Shown here one piece after another: positions 33,595-45,000 of a DNA stretch of 64,000 bases. Location: assembly GCF_014529945.1 (NCBI RefSeq), contig NZ_JACVFB010000001.1, positions 1,240,001-1,304,000 on the forward strand. Reading direction: 5' to 3'. The position numbers and the translations under genes are program-made. Below the pieces are notes generated by a model. The model had not been told where the DNA came from, did no database searches, and saw only the letters and a program-made list of their open reading frames with translations. Origin of the DNA: Chitinophaga varians (GTDB taxonomy: Bacteria; Bacteroidota; Bacteroidia; Chitinophagales; Chitinophagaceae). Each line of letters opens with the position of its first letter. Position 1 is the first letter of the stretch.

Positions 33595-33631
33595 TTATTT
33601 GGAGGCAGCTTTTCTCTCTTAGTGCAACGCT

Positions 33632-36600
33632 TTAGTGTTTTACTACTTTCAGCGTTTTGCTTTGGGTGCCTTGCCTGATATTGATATAATAAACGCCTGG
33701 TTTCAGCTGCTGCCCAATCTGATAATATTCACCGGCATTGATGCTGGTAGTGTAAACAACGTTGCCGGCGTTATTCACGATAACCAGCCATGCGGGCGCT
33801 TTCGAAGAGGAGGACATTTTTACGTTGAACACGCCATCAGAAGGATTCGGTGATACCTCCGCGGTAAAGTTGAGGAGACTGTGAGCAGGTATTTTGTTGC
33901 CTGCTACAGCGGTCATGCTTTGATTGTCGGTCACACTTTGCAGCGCGCCGCCCGGCGGTAATGTCCGTACTTCAATGGCCGCGATGGAGCCGCTATAAGG
34001 ATCGTACAGTCCTTTTTTAGGATAGAAAAATACCAGTATCATACCGGTGCTGTCCGTTTTTGCCCGGATGGTTTTTACCACGGCGGTATTCAGTTTATTA
34101 CCGGCGGCCTGATAGATGTTAAAGTCTGTAAGGCTGTCGAGGCCGTTGGTGGCTTTCACGCTAAATACCCGGTTGTTTTTCTGGGCATCCAGTGGTTCCA
34201 CGAAGTGCAGGCGAATGGAATAAACGGTATTGGGCGTGAGGTTACGCAGGTAATAACGCATCTGGGTGACATTGTCTTTGAATATGCGTATATACGCATA
34301 TACCTGCGGTGGGGCGGGATCGCTCACCTGAGACACATCTACCGGAGAATTTACTTTCTGTACCCAGGTATAGCCTGCATGCCACAGTTTATCCGTTCCC
34401 GTAGGACCTTCCGGAACATATTGTGCGAAGGTCGTATTGGCATACGGACCGGGAGGGTTGTCTGTCGTTCCTGCGTTGATGCCCAAAACGGCTGATTGAT
34501 TCGTCTTTAAAACTTCTATGCAATAATCATCCACCCATACGGTACCGTATCCGGTTTTAGCGATCCAGTAGGTAAGTCCTGTTGCGCTATCAGGCACATG
34601 GATGGTGTCTCTTATCTGGGCCCAGGTGTCGAGATAGGCGGGAACGTTATAGACGTCTTTGGCGTAGGAGGCATTGCCGGTTGCCGCACCGAGACTATCT
34701 ATAAAACCAACGCCATAACCGGACCACCAGGGATAACCGTTGGCATCTTTTTCAACTTTGATCCATTGGGTAAATACGATGATGCTGCCGCCTCTCACGG
34801 GAATGGCGCCCTGTATGTTCATCGCGGTTTTAGCGGTAGAGTAGCCCATGGTAGCGGCTTTGTCGCCGGAGTGGCCTTTTCCGCTGACGGTGTATACGGC
34901 GCCTGGCGTAAGTGTCGTGTCTTTAAAGGACAGCCAGTTAACCATACCGCTTTCAAAGCCGTAGTTAGGTATTCCGCCACAGGAGTCAAACGGTACTACC
35001 GTTACCGGTAAGGTCGCTGACACGCCGGAGTTGTCCTGCGTATTGGCGGTGATGGTAAGGGAGCCTTGTTTTATCGCGGTGATCAATCCGGTGCTGTCGA
35101 TGGTGGCCAGTGCGGTATTGGAGCTGCTCCAGGTTACTTTTTTAATGGAAGTATTGGCCGGTATGAAAGTCACCTTCACCCGCACCGTGTCTCTTTCGCC
35201 GATGGTCACAGGAGAAGGCTGGAACGTTAAACCAGTGGCCAGTACATTGGCCACGTGGATACTGGCCTGCGCCAATATGGCCGCGTTATCCGCTGCTATA
35301 GCTTTGATGACAACATCACCTTGTTTGATGCCGCTGATCGTTCCGTTGCTGCTTACGGAGGCGATGGTGCTATCTGATGAGGTCCATATCACGCCTTTGT
35401 TGCTGGCTTTCGCCGGGCTGATGGTGGCATTTAGCTGAAGGGTAGAACCCACAAACACATTGGCAGCGCTGCTGTCCAGCGTGAGGGAGGTAACGGGGAT
35501 ATAGATCACCGTATAGGTTTTGGCAGCGGTGAAGTTGCTCTCCACGGATTGGGCGGTGATGGTGACCGTACCGGCAGCCTTTCCGGTGACGATGCCGTTC
35601 AGGTCTACGGTAGCCACGGCGTTATTGGAGGACTTGTACACCACATTCTGGTTGCTGGCATTGGCCGGCGTAGCGGTCAGTTTCAGCGTATCTTTATAGT
35701 TGACGTACAGGTTGCTGCTGTCTGATGCGATGTTGATGCCCTGCAACAGGATGATACGGGCCTCCAGCGCCGCTACTGACGCTGTATAAGGACCATTGAC
35801 AGTACCATTGGGGTAGAAATATACCACGATGGTGCCGTCGTTATCGGATTTAGCTTCCAGCGTGCGGGTGACGACAGTGTTCAGCTTATTACCGGCGGCC
35901 TGGTAAACGTTGAAGTTGATGAGGCTGTCGCCACTGGTTTTTACGCTGAACGTCCGGTTGTTTTTGTCTGTGTCGCTGGGCTCAATGAAATGCAGGCGCA
36001 ACGAGTAGTTGGCGTTTGCAATCAGGTTACGGAAATAGTAACGTAGCGGTGTTTGATTATACCGGGAGATGCGCATATACTCGTATACCTGGCGTGGCGC
36101 CGGTGAGGTTACCTGGCTGAGGTCTACGGTGGCAGTGATTTTGACATTGCCGGTATAGCCTGCATGCCACAATTTATCTGTGCCGGCAGGGCCTTCCGGT
36201 ACATATTGACCTACTGCGGTCTGCTGATACGGTGTGGCGGGGTTGCCGGTACTGCCTGCATTAATGGCTTGCACCGTGGTGTTCACCACCAGCTGTACGG
36301 TTTTGGTGAAACCGCCATCGGCCGCGGAAATGGTGAGCGTGGTGCTACCTTGTTTCAGGCCCGTGATGGTGCCGTTGGCATCTACGCTGGCAATGGTACT
36401 ATCGGCCACCGACCAGTGCAGCGTTTTATTGGTAGCATTGGCCGGTATAACGGTAACGGCTATCTGCCGGGGTGTATTCATAGAGCCATATACGATACTG
36501 TCTATGGTGATACCGGTAGATATCGTGGGCGGAACGACGATTATCTGCCGGCTGTTGGTTTTCCCGCCATCGACCGATGTCAGCGTAATTGTAACGGTGC

Positions 36601-39088
36601 CCGTGTTGATGGCACTTACTTTCCCGAAGGCATCCACCTTCGCGATGGCTGTATCGGAAGAACGCCAGATGACGGCCGGATTGGTAGGGTAGGTGGGTGT
36701 CAGCTTCGCATTCAGTTTGATGGAATATCCTTTGACGATTGTATCTGATGAGGGATTGATGATCTCCACCGACTGCACGGGGCCCGCTACCGGTGTCCCG
36801 AAGTAGATACCATTACCATGAGCGGAGATCATCATTCTGCCTCTGTGATCGGCGGCGATGCTCGGCGCCACGCCAGGTATGCGGTCTAAGATGGTGGTCC
36901 AGGTGCGACCGGTATCATCTGAGCGGAAGGCGCCATAGACAATACCGTTGATAGGAATAGCCTGGCTGGTGACATACAACGCCACGTGCGCATTGGGGGT
37001 GGAGTCAGACATGGCTACGGCCACCCATTTAGGCTTAAGGGTGTCTGCGCCTACTTTAACGAAGGTTTTGCCGGTATCTGTGGTATGATAAAGGCCGCTG
37101 TTTTGCGGATAGGCCTCATTGTGATAGGCGATCCATACGTCCCCTGTTTTTCCCGGCGTCGTTTCTACATTGGAAGTAGTGGCGTACGCAGAGCCGTTGG
37201 AGTTATTGCCTCCATTGGCAGTAAGGCCGGCGGCAGCTGTTTTGACGAATGACTTTCCGCCGTCAGAGCTGACAAAGAAGGAGCCGCGGTCCCATATATA
37301 GAAAAAGTCACCGTTGACTTTATCCGATGCCAGGTGGTTTTCACCAGGGTATACCATCCACTGCCCGCCGGCCGGCAGGATGCCCGCAGAGAGGCCGGTG
37401 GACTTTGTCCACGAAGTGCCCAGGTCGGACGACCAGTACACATTGCCGAGATTATTGCCATCCATTTGCGTGAGCCAGACGATATTTCTGCGATTGGCAG
37501 ATACGGCCATCCGTCCACGTAATCCCGGCGATTTAGGAAAGAGCGTATAGTGATCGCCGCCATCGGTGGAATAACCGGAGCGCGAGTCGCTGATGTTCGA
37601 AGTGCTGGCGCCATCGGAGCCTGCGCGTACGATAAAGTCAGGATCGGTATACTGGAAGGCCACGCCGTTCATGTTGAATGCGCTAAAAACATTATTGTGC
37701 AGGACGGTATTGGACACCGCGCCCTCGTTTAATGGCTCTGAGAGCGAACGGTGATGACCGCCGCCCACGTCCGCAGTGGAGGTGAGCAGCACGCTCTTGC
37801 CGCTGGGAGGAGCCACCATGGGACCGGTGACCATGATCTCTTCCAGTCCTACCACCCGGATTTTCCAGTCATTAGCCGAAGCAGAGATGTTGTCGGTTGA
37901 AAGGATATCCAGCAGGTCGTTGATCCATACTCTTTCCGGATAAAAGGGGTCCCAGGTAAAGGCATAGGCGTTATGTCCGGGGTCATTAAATGATAAACCA
38001 TCATTGGCGGAATGTGGCGCTTCCGAATTATCACGGACGTTGATTTTTCCCTGCGTGTAGTAGCCCGGCGCGCCGCCTTTGTGAGAAATAAAGTAAGGAT
38101 CTTTTTGCCAGAGGCCGCGGGTGCTTATAATGATATCCTCTGAGTTGGCCGGGTTGACGGCTACTTTGGCAAATGATCTTTTTTCTTTTGTGGAATCAGG
38201 ATCTAAATAGATAGGAGAGATATCCTGCCAGCCGCTGCCGCTGTATTTGAATACGCCCTTTTTAATACCGTTGAACCGGCCGGCGGACACATACAGGGTG
38301 CCGTTTGTGTGAAGTGTGGCCCGCGTAGCATACACGGGACTGCCACTCATGAGGTTGAAGGTGCCGCCTCCATCTTCTGATACATATATGCCGGGAGAGC
38401 GGCCAATATAAATACGCCTGGTGACATTGACGCCATTGATAGCGATGGTGCCGGCGCTTTTATCGAAAAGTATAAAAGAGCAGGTACCTAATGTAGGGAT
38501 GGCGCTTACCTGCGACCAGCTGGCGCCGGCATCATCCGATTTCCAGGCGCCGGTTTTGTCCGTGATCACCCATACGCGGTTGCTGTTGGATGGATCTACC
38601 TGAATACGATCCCCATATACCTGTGAGCCATTGGGGTCTACCAAAATGGGCACATGTAAATCCGTCCAGGAGTCGCCCCGGTCGGTACTCTTCAGGATAG
38701 TACCTGCGCTGGTGCCTCTGCCGGGCGATGGGCCGGCTACGTGTTCTACGGTGGCATACAGAATATTGCCGGTCGCATCATTGGGATCTACAGCGATACT
38801 GCCGCAACGCTGGCTGAATTCCCAGCTCCAGTATTCAACGGGCGTCTTCCTGAACAACATTAAATGTTCCCATTTCTGTAGGTCCTTGTTCCACCGGTAA
38901 GGCGTGCCTACATCCGTGGTGATAAAATAAAGGTCCGGTACTTTAGGATGCGGTACAAAATTAGGGAGGGCGCCGGAGCCGCCTATCCGCACCGGGTTCC
39001 AGGTGTACGTTTGTGCGTGTACATCCCGCGAAGCGGTCAGATAAAAAATCATTAGCAATAGGAAGTAGTAAATCTTTTTCATGTTCAT
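33632..39088 (-). CDS. GH74-like multidomain protein with Ig-like, malectin-like and T9SS sorting domains
   Basis: 1818 residues with a signal peptide (about 1-25). Residues about 26-765 form BNR/propeller repeats of the GH74/sialidase-fold type. YFITTDVGTPYRW near the start parallels the Y-x-x-T-D-V-G-G-x-Y-R-W motif holding a catalytic aspartate in GH74 xyloglucanases, and YGDRIQVDPSNSNRVWV is a second GH74-like blade. Five Big_2 Ig-like domains follow: two at about 769-940 and three at about 1120-1366. Two malectin-like domains that are diverged copies of each other lie at about 947-1119 and 1533-1713, with a CBM-like beta-sandwich at about 1367-1529. The last 80 residues (about 1740-1818; VSPNPSDGVFNV, LKPGVYYINI) are a T9SS type A signal, so it is exported to the cell surface or secreted. 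It is the last gene of the second Sus-like locus. Confidence 0.88.
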   Translation of the reverse strand: MNMKKIYYFLLLMIFYLTASRDVHAQTYTWNPVRIGGSGALPNFVPHPKVPDLYFITTDVGTPYRWNKDLQKWEHLMLFRKTPVEYWSWEFSQRCGSIAVDPNDATGNILYATVEHVAGPSPGRGTSAGTILKSTDRGDSWTDLHVPILVDPNGSQVYGDRIQVDPSNSNRVWVITDKTGAWKSDDAGASWSQVSAIPTLGTCSFILFDKSAGTIAINGVNVTRRIYIGRSPGIYVSEDGGGTFNLMSGSPVYATRATLHTNGTLYVSAGRFNGIKKGVFKYSGSGWQDISPIYLDPDSTKEKRSFAKVAVNPANSEDIIISTRGLWQKDPYFISHKGGAPGYYTQGKINVRDNSEAPHSANDGLSFNDPGHNAYAFTWDPFYPERVWINDLLDILSTDNISASANDWKIRVVGLEEIMVTGPMVAPPSGKSVLLTSTADVGGGHHRSLSEPLNEGAVSNTVLHNNVFSAFNMNGVAFQYTDPDFIVRAGSDGASTSNISDSRSGYSTDGGDHYTLFPKSPGLRGRMAVSANRRNIVWLTQMDGNNLGNVYWSSDLGTSWTKSTGLSAGILPAGGQWMVYPGENHLASDKVNGDFFYIWDRGSFFVSSDGGKSFVKTAAAGLTANGGNNSNGSAYATTSNVETTPGKTGDVWIAYHNEAYPQNSGLYHTTDTGKTFVKVGADTLKPKWVAVAMSDSTPNAHVALYVTSQAIPINGIVYGAFRSDDTGRTWTTILDRIPGVAPSIAADHRGRMMISAHGNGIYFGTPVAGPVQSVEIINPSSDTIVKGYSIKLNAKLTPTYPTNPAVIWRSSDTAIAKVDAFGKVSAINTGTVTITLTSVDGGKTNSRQIIVVPPTISTGITIDSIVYGSMNTPRQIAVTVIPANATNKTLHWSVADSTIASVDANGTITGLKQGSTTLTISAADGGFTKTVQLVVNTTVQAINAGSTGNPATPYQQTAVGQYVPEGPAGTDKLWHAGYTGNVKITATVDLSQVTSPAPRQVYEYMRISRYNQTPLRYYFRNLIANANYSLRLHFIEPSDTDKNNRTFSVKTSGDSLINFNVYQAAGNKLNTVVTRTLEAKSDNDGTIVVYFYPNGTVNGPYTASVAALEARIILLQGINIASDSSNLYVNYKDTLKLTATPANASNQNVVYKSSNNAVATVDLNGIVTGKAAGTVTITAQSVESNFTAAKTYTVIYIPVTSLTLDSSAANVFVGSTLQLNATISPAKASNKGVIWTSSDSTIASVSSNGTISGIKQGDVVIKAIAADNAAILAQASIHVANVLATGLTFQPSPVTIGERDTVRVKVTFIPANTSIKKVTWSSSNTALATIDSTGLITAIKQGSLTITANTQDNSGVSATLPVTVVPFDSCGGIPNYGFESGMVNWLSFKDTTLTPGAVYTVSGKGHSGDKAATMGYSTAKTAMNIQGAIPVRGGSIIVFTQWIKVEKDANGYPWWSGYGVGFIDSLGAATGNASYAKDVYNVPAYLDTWAQIRDTIHVPDSATGLTYWIAKTGYGTVWVDDYCIEVLKTNQSAVLGINAGTTDNPPGPYANTTFAQYVPEGPTGTDKLWHAGYTWVQKVNSPVDVSQVSDPAPPQVYAYIRIFKDNVTQMRYYLRNLTPNTVYSIRLHFVEPLDAQKNNRVFSVKATNGLDSLTDFNIYQAAGNKLNTAVVKTIRAKTDSTGMILVFFYPKKGLYDPYSGSIAAIEVRTLPPGGALQSVTDNQSMTAVAGNKIPAHSLLNFTAEVSPNPSDGVFNVKMSSSSKAPAWLVIVNNAGNVVYTTSINAGEYYQIGQQLKPGVYYINIRQGTQSKTLKVVKH

Positions 39089-39196
39089 AGTGGAATTTTT
39101 AAGGGTTTTTTTAGAAGATATTGGTCTGTGCTATCGTTGCTATGGCCAAGGCGGCGTGTTTTGAAGAAGAAAGGGTATACAGGCGGGCATGCCTGC

Positions 39197-40384
39197 TTAT
39201 GGCATCAACCGCCGCCATTGTTCGGGTGTTTGATAATGTCTGAAGTGCCTGATCCGGTGAAACGTAAGGTAGTTGGCATTATGCTGGTTGTCGGCTCCGC
39301 CTTCCGCATCATCAAAAGCAGTTCTCGACACGGCAATAATGTCCTTGTTGTCAAATTGAAAATCGATGTATTGGAAGCCATGTTTCGCTACATCCGGGTG
39401 ATGCAGCACAATACCACGGACCTGCCAGTGTTTCAGGTCAGATGATGACATCAACGCGGCGGTGTTCCGGGTCCTTTCGGGGTTGCCGCCCCTGAATATC
39501 GCCGGCACGTAATTGCTGATGGTCCAGTACAGGCGGCTCACGCTGTCGTACCGTACCGCGAATTTCTTACAGCCACCAGGGAAGTCTATGAACCCGGTGG
39601 CAGGAGTGAAGGCTATTTTGCTGCCATCATCGTTCACATCGATGATGGCCGCTTTTTCATCGCCGTTGACACGATAGTCTGTTCGTAACATCGTCACTAC
39701 ATGACCATCCGGACCGCCGATGGCATTGCCTTCCAGCCAGCCTCCAAAATGGCCGTCGAGGTAGGAGGAGTCGTATCCGAGTTTATTGGACACCGTCCAG
39801 CTGCCTGCGTCCAACAAATCCGCGTCTGCCGGCGCGGAAATGAGGAAAGAACGAAATCCGTGCCCCCATTGGCCTCCCGGCCCGCCGAGGTCTTCCAGTG
39901 CCTTCCATATGCGCTGCTTATACATGAGCACCGGCGTAGCGGCGGCATGAAACTTCCCTTTCAGCAGCCTTCCCTGATGTTCTGTATTTGGCTGTGTCCA
40001 GGAGTGGCCGCCGTCGGTGGATTGGCGTATAACGACATCCCCGCCGCCGGTTTCAGGGCCTATGATAAAGACCGTATTATGATGGACAAATAACTGTGAC
40101 CATTCCTGACCGTCAATTTCTGCTATCTGTTGCCACGATCTCCCCTTGTCGGCAGAGCGATATATCCGGGCCCTGCTTTTGCCTGCACGGCCCGGACCAA
40201 AATATTCGTGACTCGCCAGGTAGTCTCCATTGGGCAGTATGCAGATGCTGGGAGAACCAACGTATAATTTCTCCCGCGCGGCAACGTGTTGGATGACGAC
40301 CCCGGGTACCCGGTCGGGGCGGTAGTCCTGTGCGAAGGACGACATAGTGAGGAACAACAAGGAGAGAAGGCCGGCACTTTTCAT
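39197..40384 (-). CDS. Sialidase-fold (BNR-repeat) exported protein
   Basis: 395 residues when started at MKSAGLLSLLFLTMSSFAQ, a good signal peptide; an ATG 16 codons earlier overlaps the susD gene. The fold is a six-bladed propeller with BNR/Asp-box motifs: RIYRSADKGRSWQQI, IRQSTDGGHSWTQP and ALMSSSDLKHWQVRG. An opening SICILPNGDYLASHEYFGPG is typical of exo-sialidase-like or related glycoside hydrolases. The classical sialidase RIP motif is not evident, so I do not claim sialidase activity. It is exported. It starts 14 bp after the susD stop and is followed by the GH74-like gene. Confidence 0.8.
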   Translation of the reverse strand: MKSAGLLSLLFLTMSSFAQDYRPDRVPGVVIQHVAAREKLYVGSPSICILPNGDYLASHEYFGPGRAGKSRARIYRSADKGRSWQQIAEIDGQEWSQLFVHHNTVFIIGPETGGGDVVIRQSTDGGHSWTQPNTEHQGRLLKGKFHAAATPVLMYKQRIWKALEDLGGPGGQWGHGFRSFLISAPADADLLDAGSWTVSNKLGYDSSYLDGHFGGWLEGNAIGGPDGHVVTMLRTDYRVNGDEKAAIIDVNDDGSKIAFTPATGFIDFPGGCKKFAVRYDSVSRLYWTISNYVPAIFRGGNPERTRNTAALMSSSDLKHWQVRGIVLHHPDVAKHGFQYIDFQFDNKDIIAVSRTAFDDAEGGADNQHNANYLTFHRIRHFRHYQTPEQWRRLMP

Positions 40385-40397
40385 TTGAAACGACGTA

Positions 40398-41999
40398 TTA
40401 ATTCCAGCCATTTCGAATGTCTTTGGCAACATTAGGATTGTAATTTTTTTCTACATCAGGAATCGGAAACAGCAGGTGTTTGTCCTGGAAGGGTTGTGTG
40501 CCGCTGCCGGGCTCCGCTGCTTTTTCCGCATTGATCGTTTGTTTGATAATACCCCATCTCAGCAGGTCGAAATACCGGCATTGTTCTCCGCACAGTTCCA
40601 GCTGCCGTTCACGCATCAGTATTTTCATGGCGTTGTCTTTATCGCCCAGGGTGGTATACTGGAAAGCGCCGGAACGGGCACGCACGCTGTTGATCAGCGC
40701 TAACGGCGCGCTGCCTGTATTGCTTTGCTGGATGTAGGCTTCGGCCAGCATCAGCATCACGTCGGCCAGTCGGATCACCTGTCCGTTGATAGGGCTTTTA
40801 GGATCGCCATATTTTTCCATGAGATGATAGTACTCGTACTTCTTCCAGCGATAGTCGCCCTGTGGATCGGTAGCATCGAAAGGAAATGGTTTGGCGCCGG
40901 TGGCACATTGCTGGCAGTACACGGTTTCCCCTCCTGAAGCGGCGGTGCCGTAGAAGGTGGATTTGGCACGGGGATCAGTATAAGACAGACCTGTTTCGGG
41001 ATGGAGATAGGTAAAGGCTTTCACGGCGGAATTGCTGATGTATACGTTCTTCCAGTCGTTCCAGCCATATTCCATCGCGCGGCCGGTATGTGTTTGTTTA
41101 CCTACCTGTTCGGCTCCATTGCCAAACATATAGTAGGGAGAACCAATCGCCCAGTCGGTCCACTGCTGGTCCATGATCTGGAAGATGTTTTCCGGCGTGT
41201 TCTGATTGGTGGTACTGAAAACATTATCGAAAGAGGGATCTAGCTTGTAGGTGTATGGTGCGCCCATCAGTTTTTCGAAAGATGCTTGTGCAGGCGCCCA
41301 TTTTTTCTGGTACAGATACACCTTGCCGAGCAGGGCTATCACGGCGCCTTTGGTGACCCTGCCTAATTCTGCGGCCGGATATACGGTAGGCAGTTCCGCG
41401 GTGGCTTCGGCTTCTGTCAGGTCTTTTTCTATCTGCTTCCACACTTCAGCTGCAGGGCTGCGGGATAAATAGTTGTTATGAAGCGTGGTTTGATAATCGA
41501 TATACAAGGGTACATCTCCCCATAAGGTGACTAAATGCAAATACGCATATGCGCGGAGGAACTTTACCTCTGCGAGGTACTGATTCAGCTTGGCACGATC
41601 TGCGGTGGCGGTGGGGTTCCAGGCTGCTGCCCGGTCTATCACCAGGTTGGTCCTGAAGATCATCCGGTAGAGAGAACTCCATAGAGCGCCCTGGTCGGCG
41701 TTGTTGGTACCAAAGCTGTAGTCGCCCAGCTCCTGTTCTGCTCCCAGCAGGAAGCTGGCGCGTTTGGCTTCATTGCCCATCAGGTCGAAAATATAATAAT
41801 ACTCCCTGGCCCATAACCCGGGATGCAGCAGCGTAGCGTAACTGGCGATGGTGGCCTGGTTCAGCGCGCCGATGTTGGTGAAATAGGTGTCGTAGGCATA
41901 GGCGCTCTGGTCCACCAGGTCGAGGCGCGATTTTTTACATCCGGTGGAAACCGTCATCAGCGTGGCTGTCAGCAGTAATAGATATATATACTTCTTCAT
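40398..41999 (-). CDS. SusD/RagB-family nutrient-binding lipoprotein
   Basis: 533 residues. The lipobox (STGC followed by KKS, cysteine 21) gives surface anchoring. The SusD core is recognisable: AREYYYIFDLMGNEAKRA, AEVKFLRAYAYLHLVTLWG (the conserved aromatic/leucine helix), APAQASFEKLM and VIRLADVMLMLAEAYIQQ. The end is RDIRNGWN. It should bind oligosaccharide with its SusC partner, whose gene ends 18 bp upstream. The following BNR gene is 14 bp downstream, so all are cotranscribed. Confidence 0.93.
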   Translation of the reverse strand: MKKYIYLLLLTATLMTVSTGCKKSRLDLVDQSAYAYDTYFTNIGALNQATIASYATLLHPGLWAREYYYIFDLMGNEAKRASFLLGAEQELGDYSFGTNNADQGALWSSLYRMIFRTNLVIDRAAAWNPTATADRAKLNQYLAEVKFLRAYAYLHLVTLWGDVPLYIDYQTTLHNNYLSRSPAAEVWKQIEKDLTEAEATAELPTVYPAAELGRVTKGAVIALLGKVYLYQKKWAPAQASFEKLMGAPYTYKLDPSFDNVFSTTNQNTPENIFQIMDQQWTDWAIGSPYYMFGNGAEQVGKQTHTGRAMEYGWNDWKNVYISNSAVKAFTYLHPETGLSYTDPRAKSTFYGTAASGGETVYCQQCATGAKPFPFDATDPQGDYRWKKYEYYHLMEKYGDPKSPINGQVIRLADVMLMLAEAYIQQSNTGSAPLALINSVRARSGAFQYTTLGDKDNAMKILMRERQLELCGEQCRYFDLLRWGIIKQTINAEKAAEPGSGTQPFQDKHLLFPIPDVEKNYNPNVAKDIRNGWN

Positions 42000-42016
42000 A
42001 AGATCACATTTAAAAA

Positions 42017-45000
42017 TTAAAACCCTAATTGAATACCGGCCAGAAAAGTTCTGGGCTGTGGTACCTGTCCCTGATCAATACCGCGTGCAAACAGGTAGTC
42101 GCCCGCTACTTCCGGATCGTACCCGGTGTATTTGGTGAGGGTAATTAAGTTTTGTGCGGCTATGTAAAGGCGGAGTGATTTAACGGTGCCTTTCGTGCGA
42201 CTGTTTAATATCGGCGCGGGTACGTTGTAGCCAACGGTGATATTCCGTAAACGCAGGTAGCTGCCGTCTTCCAGCCAGAAGTCGGAAGGACGGAGGTTAC
42301 CGTTGCCGGTCACATTCTGGCCCACTCTGGGCAGAGCAGCTACATCGCCGGGTTTGCGCCACCGGTCGAGGATATCGGTAGTGGCATTGTGCCCGGTAGA
42401 CATGAAGCTGGTGTTTAGTTTCAAACCATTCAGCAGTTTGGTGCCACTGATACCTGACAATACAATGTTCAGGTCGAAGTTTTTGTAGGTGATGCCGGCA
42501 TTGATACCATACACATATTTGGGAATGGCGTTGCCTAAGATTTCCTGGTCTTTTGCGGTCACCACGCCGTCGCCGTCAATATCTTTATAAATGAAATCGC
42601 CGGGCAACAGACCATCCTGATACTTCGCGTCCGGTTTGCCTGTTCTTTTGGCGGCTTCCAGGTTGAGCGCATTGATTTCTTCCGCATCGCGGGCCACATG
42701 GTCCAGCCGGTAGCCATAGAAAGAGCCGATGGCATAGCCGGCAGCGGTATAGGTGGTGGCGGGTACCGGCGTGAAAGCGCCGGCCTGTATCGGCGCTGAA
42801 AACTGATCTCCTAATGATAATACTTCGTTGTGGTTGATAGACCCGTTAACGCTCACGTTGAAGCTGAAGTGGCTGTTGATCCTGTCCTTGTATCCGATCG
42901 TTAATTCAAAGCCTTTATTGCGGGCGTCAGCGGCGTTGACTGTTTTTCGTGGCTGCGTTCCCGTAGGACTTACGCCGATACTGGCCGGCAGCAGGGTAGT
43001 GACCAGCAGGCCGGTACTTTTACGATTGTACCAGTCGGCTTCCACGGTAAGGCGGTTATTGAAGAAAGCGAGATCGATGCCGATATCGGTTTGGTTGGTC
43101 TGTTCCCATTTTAAATCCGGGTTGCTTAAGGTGGTCAGCGTAGTGCCGGACACAAATGTTTCCGTGCTGCCCAGCGAATATACCAGTGCGCCGCCCGGCG
43201 TGCCCTGATACGTTTTGGCGGTATTGAGGAAGTTGGGAATATTGTTGTTGCCCGTTTGTCCCCAATTGACGCTCAGCTTGCCCTCCGTTAATACCGGGAA
43301 AGCATTTTTCATAAATGTTTCTTCTGAAAAGCGCCATGAGGCGCCTGCCGCCGCGAAATTGCCGTAGCGGTTGTTGGGACCGAAGTTGGAGGCGCCGTCC
43401 CGGCGATAGCTGGTGGTCAGTATATACCGGTCATCAAAAGTATAGTTTACCCGGCCGTAATACGAAATCACGGAAGGGCGTGCATAGTTGGAGTAGGTAC
43501 TGGTAACGGCTTGGGAGGAAGCCACCACCACGTTAGTGAGGTTGTCATTGGGCTGCCCGGTGCCGCGGATGGCGGAGCTGTTGGTGGTGCCCGGATCAAT
43601 GTAGCTCTGTCCGGCGACCATAGAGAGATGGTGTTTGCCATGTGTTTTTTCGTACGACAGATAGTTTTCCAGCATGTAGTATGCGTTCTCTGTAAAACTC
43701 AGGGTCGACTGGCGGGCCTGGTTCAGGAAATTGGAAGCCTGGTACTGTTGCTGGTAGCTGTTGCTCCGGCTGGAGTTTACTTCCGCTGCAAACTGTGAAC
43801 GGAATTTTAATCCGTCGATGAGGCGTACTTCCCCGGACAGTTGCGGAAAGAACGCCAGTGATTTGGTCGTTTGACTTTTCATGGCGATTTCCTGTAAGGG
43901 ATTCACCGCATTACTGAAGTCATCGATGTTGGAGAGGATAGAATATCCGCCCTGGACCGAAGGGTCGAGGATGGGTTTGTAGGGAGCATATTGTATCGCG
44001 TTGATAATATTGGCGTAGTTGCCTTTGCCTACGTACTGACGAACGATGATGTTTTGTGTAAACCGAAACCGGCCCAGTGTTTCTTCGAGGCCTACGCGTG
44101 CCTGGAACCGTTTGTTGGTGGCATCGGTTAAGATCGCCTGCTGATCTATATAGGTGGCAGATATGCTGTAGTTTACTTTTTCACCGCCACCGCTGATGTT
44201 CAGGTCATTTTCGGATACGAGGGCATGGCGGAACACGGCGTCCTGCCAGTCGGTGCTGTCCTGCAACACAGCGGGGGTATTGAACTTCGCCGGCAGCACG
44301 GTGTTCTTGGTGGCGGCCAGGTCTTTCAGCGCATCCACATATTGTGCGGCATTGAGCAGATGCAGTTGTTTCCAGGCTTTGGAGATGCCCCATTGCGAGG
44401 TGAAACTGACGCGGGGCGGACCGGCCTTTCCTTTTTTGGTGGTGATGATCACCACGCCGTTGGCGGCAGCGGAACCATAGATAGCAGTAGAGGAGGCGTC
44501 TTTCAGAATGGTGATACTCTCTATATCCTGGGGGTTGAGGGTGTTGAAAAGGTTTTTGGTGCCCTGGATGCCATCTATGACATACAGGGGATTGATGTCC
44601 GTGAAGCTACCGGTGCCCCTGATGATGATCTGGGCATCGGCGCCTGCGCTGCCACTGCTTTGCAACACCTGTACGCCGGCAGCTTTACCGATGAGCAGCT
44701 GGGAGGGATTGGTGGCGTTGACCGCACCAGCTTCTTTCACGGTTACGACGTTAAATGCACCCACCACGTCTTTTTTTCTGGCGGTGCCATATCCTATCAC
44801 CACGATGTCGTTCAGCGCCGATACCGTTTTAATAAGGCGTACAGAGAACGTAAGCGTGGCGCCCGATTTCAGGGATACATTGTTTAGTCGCTGGGTTTCA
44901 AAACCCATGTAGGAAACGCTGAAGGTATATTTCCCTTCAGGCGGCAATCCGGAAAAACGGAATACGCCATTGCTGTCTGTTACCACGCCGGCGGTGTACT

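Noticed and set aside
39197..40384. Naming the BNR protein a sialidase (nanH)
   Set aside because: Only the propeller and Asp-boxes are visible; the catalytic arginine triad was not identified.
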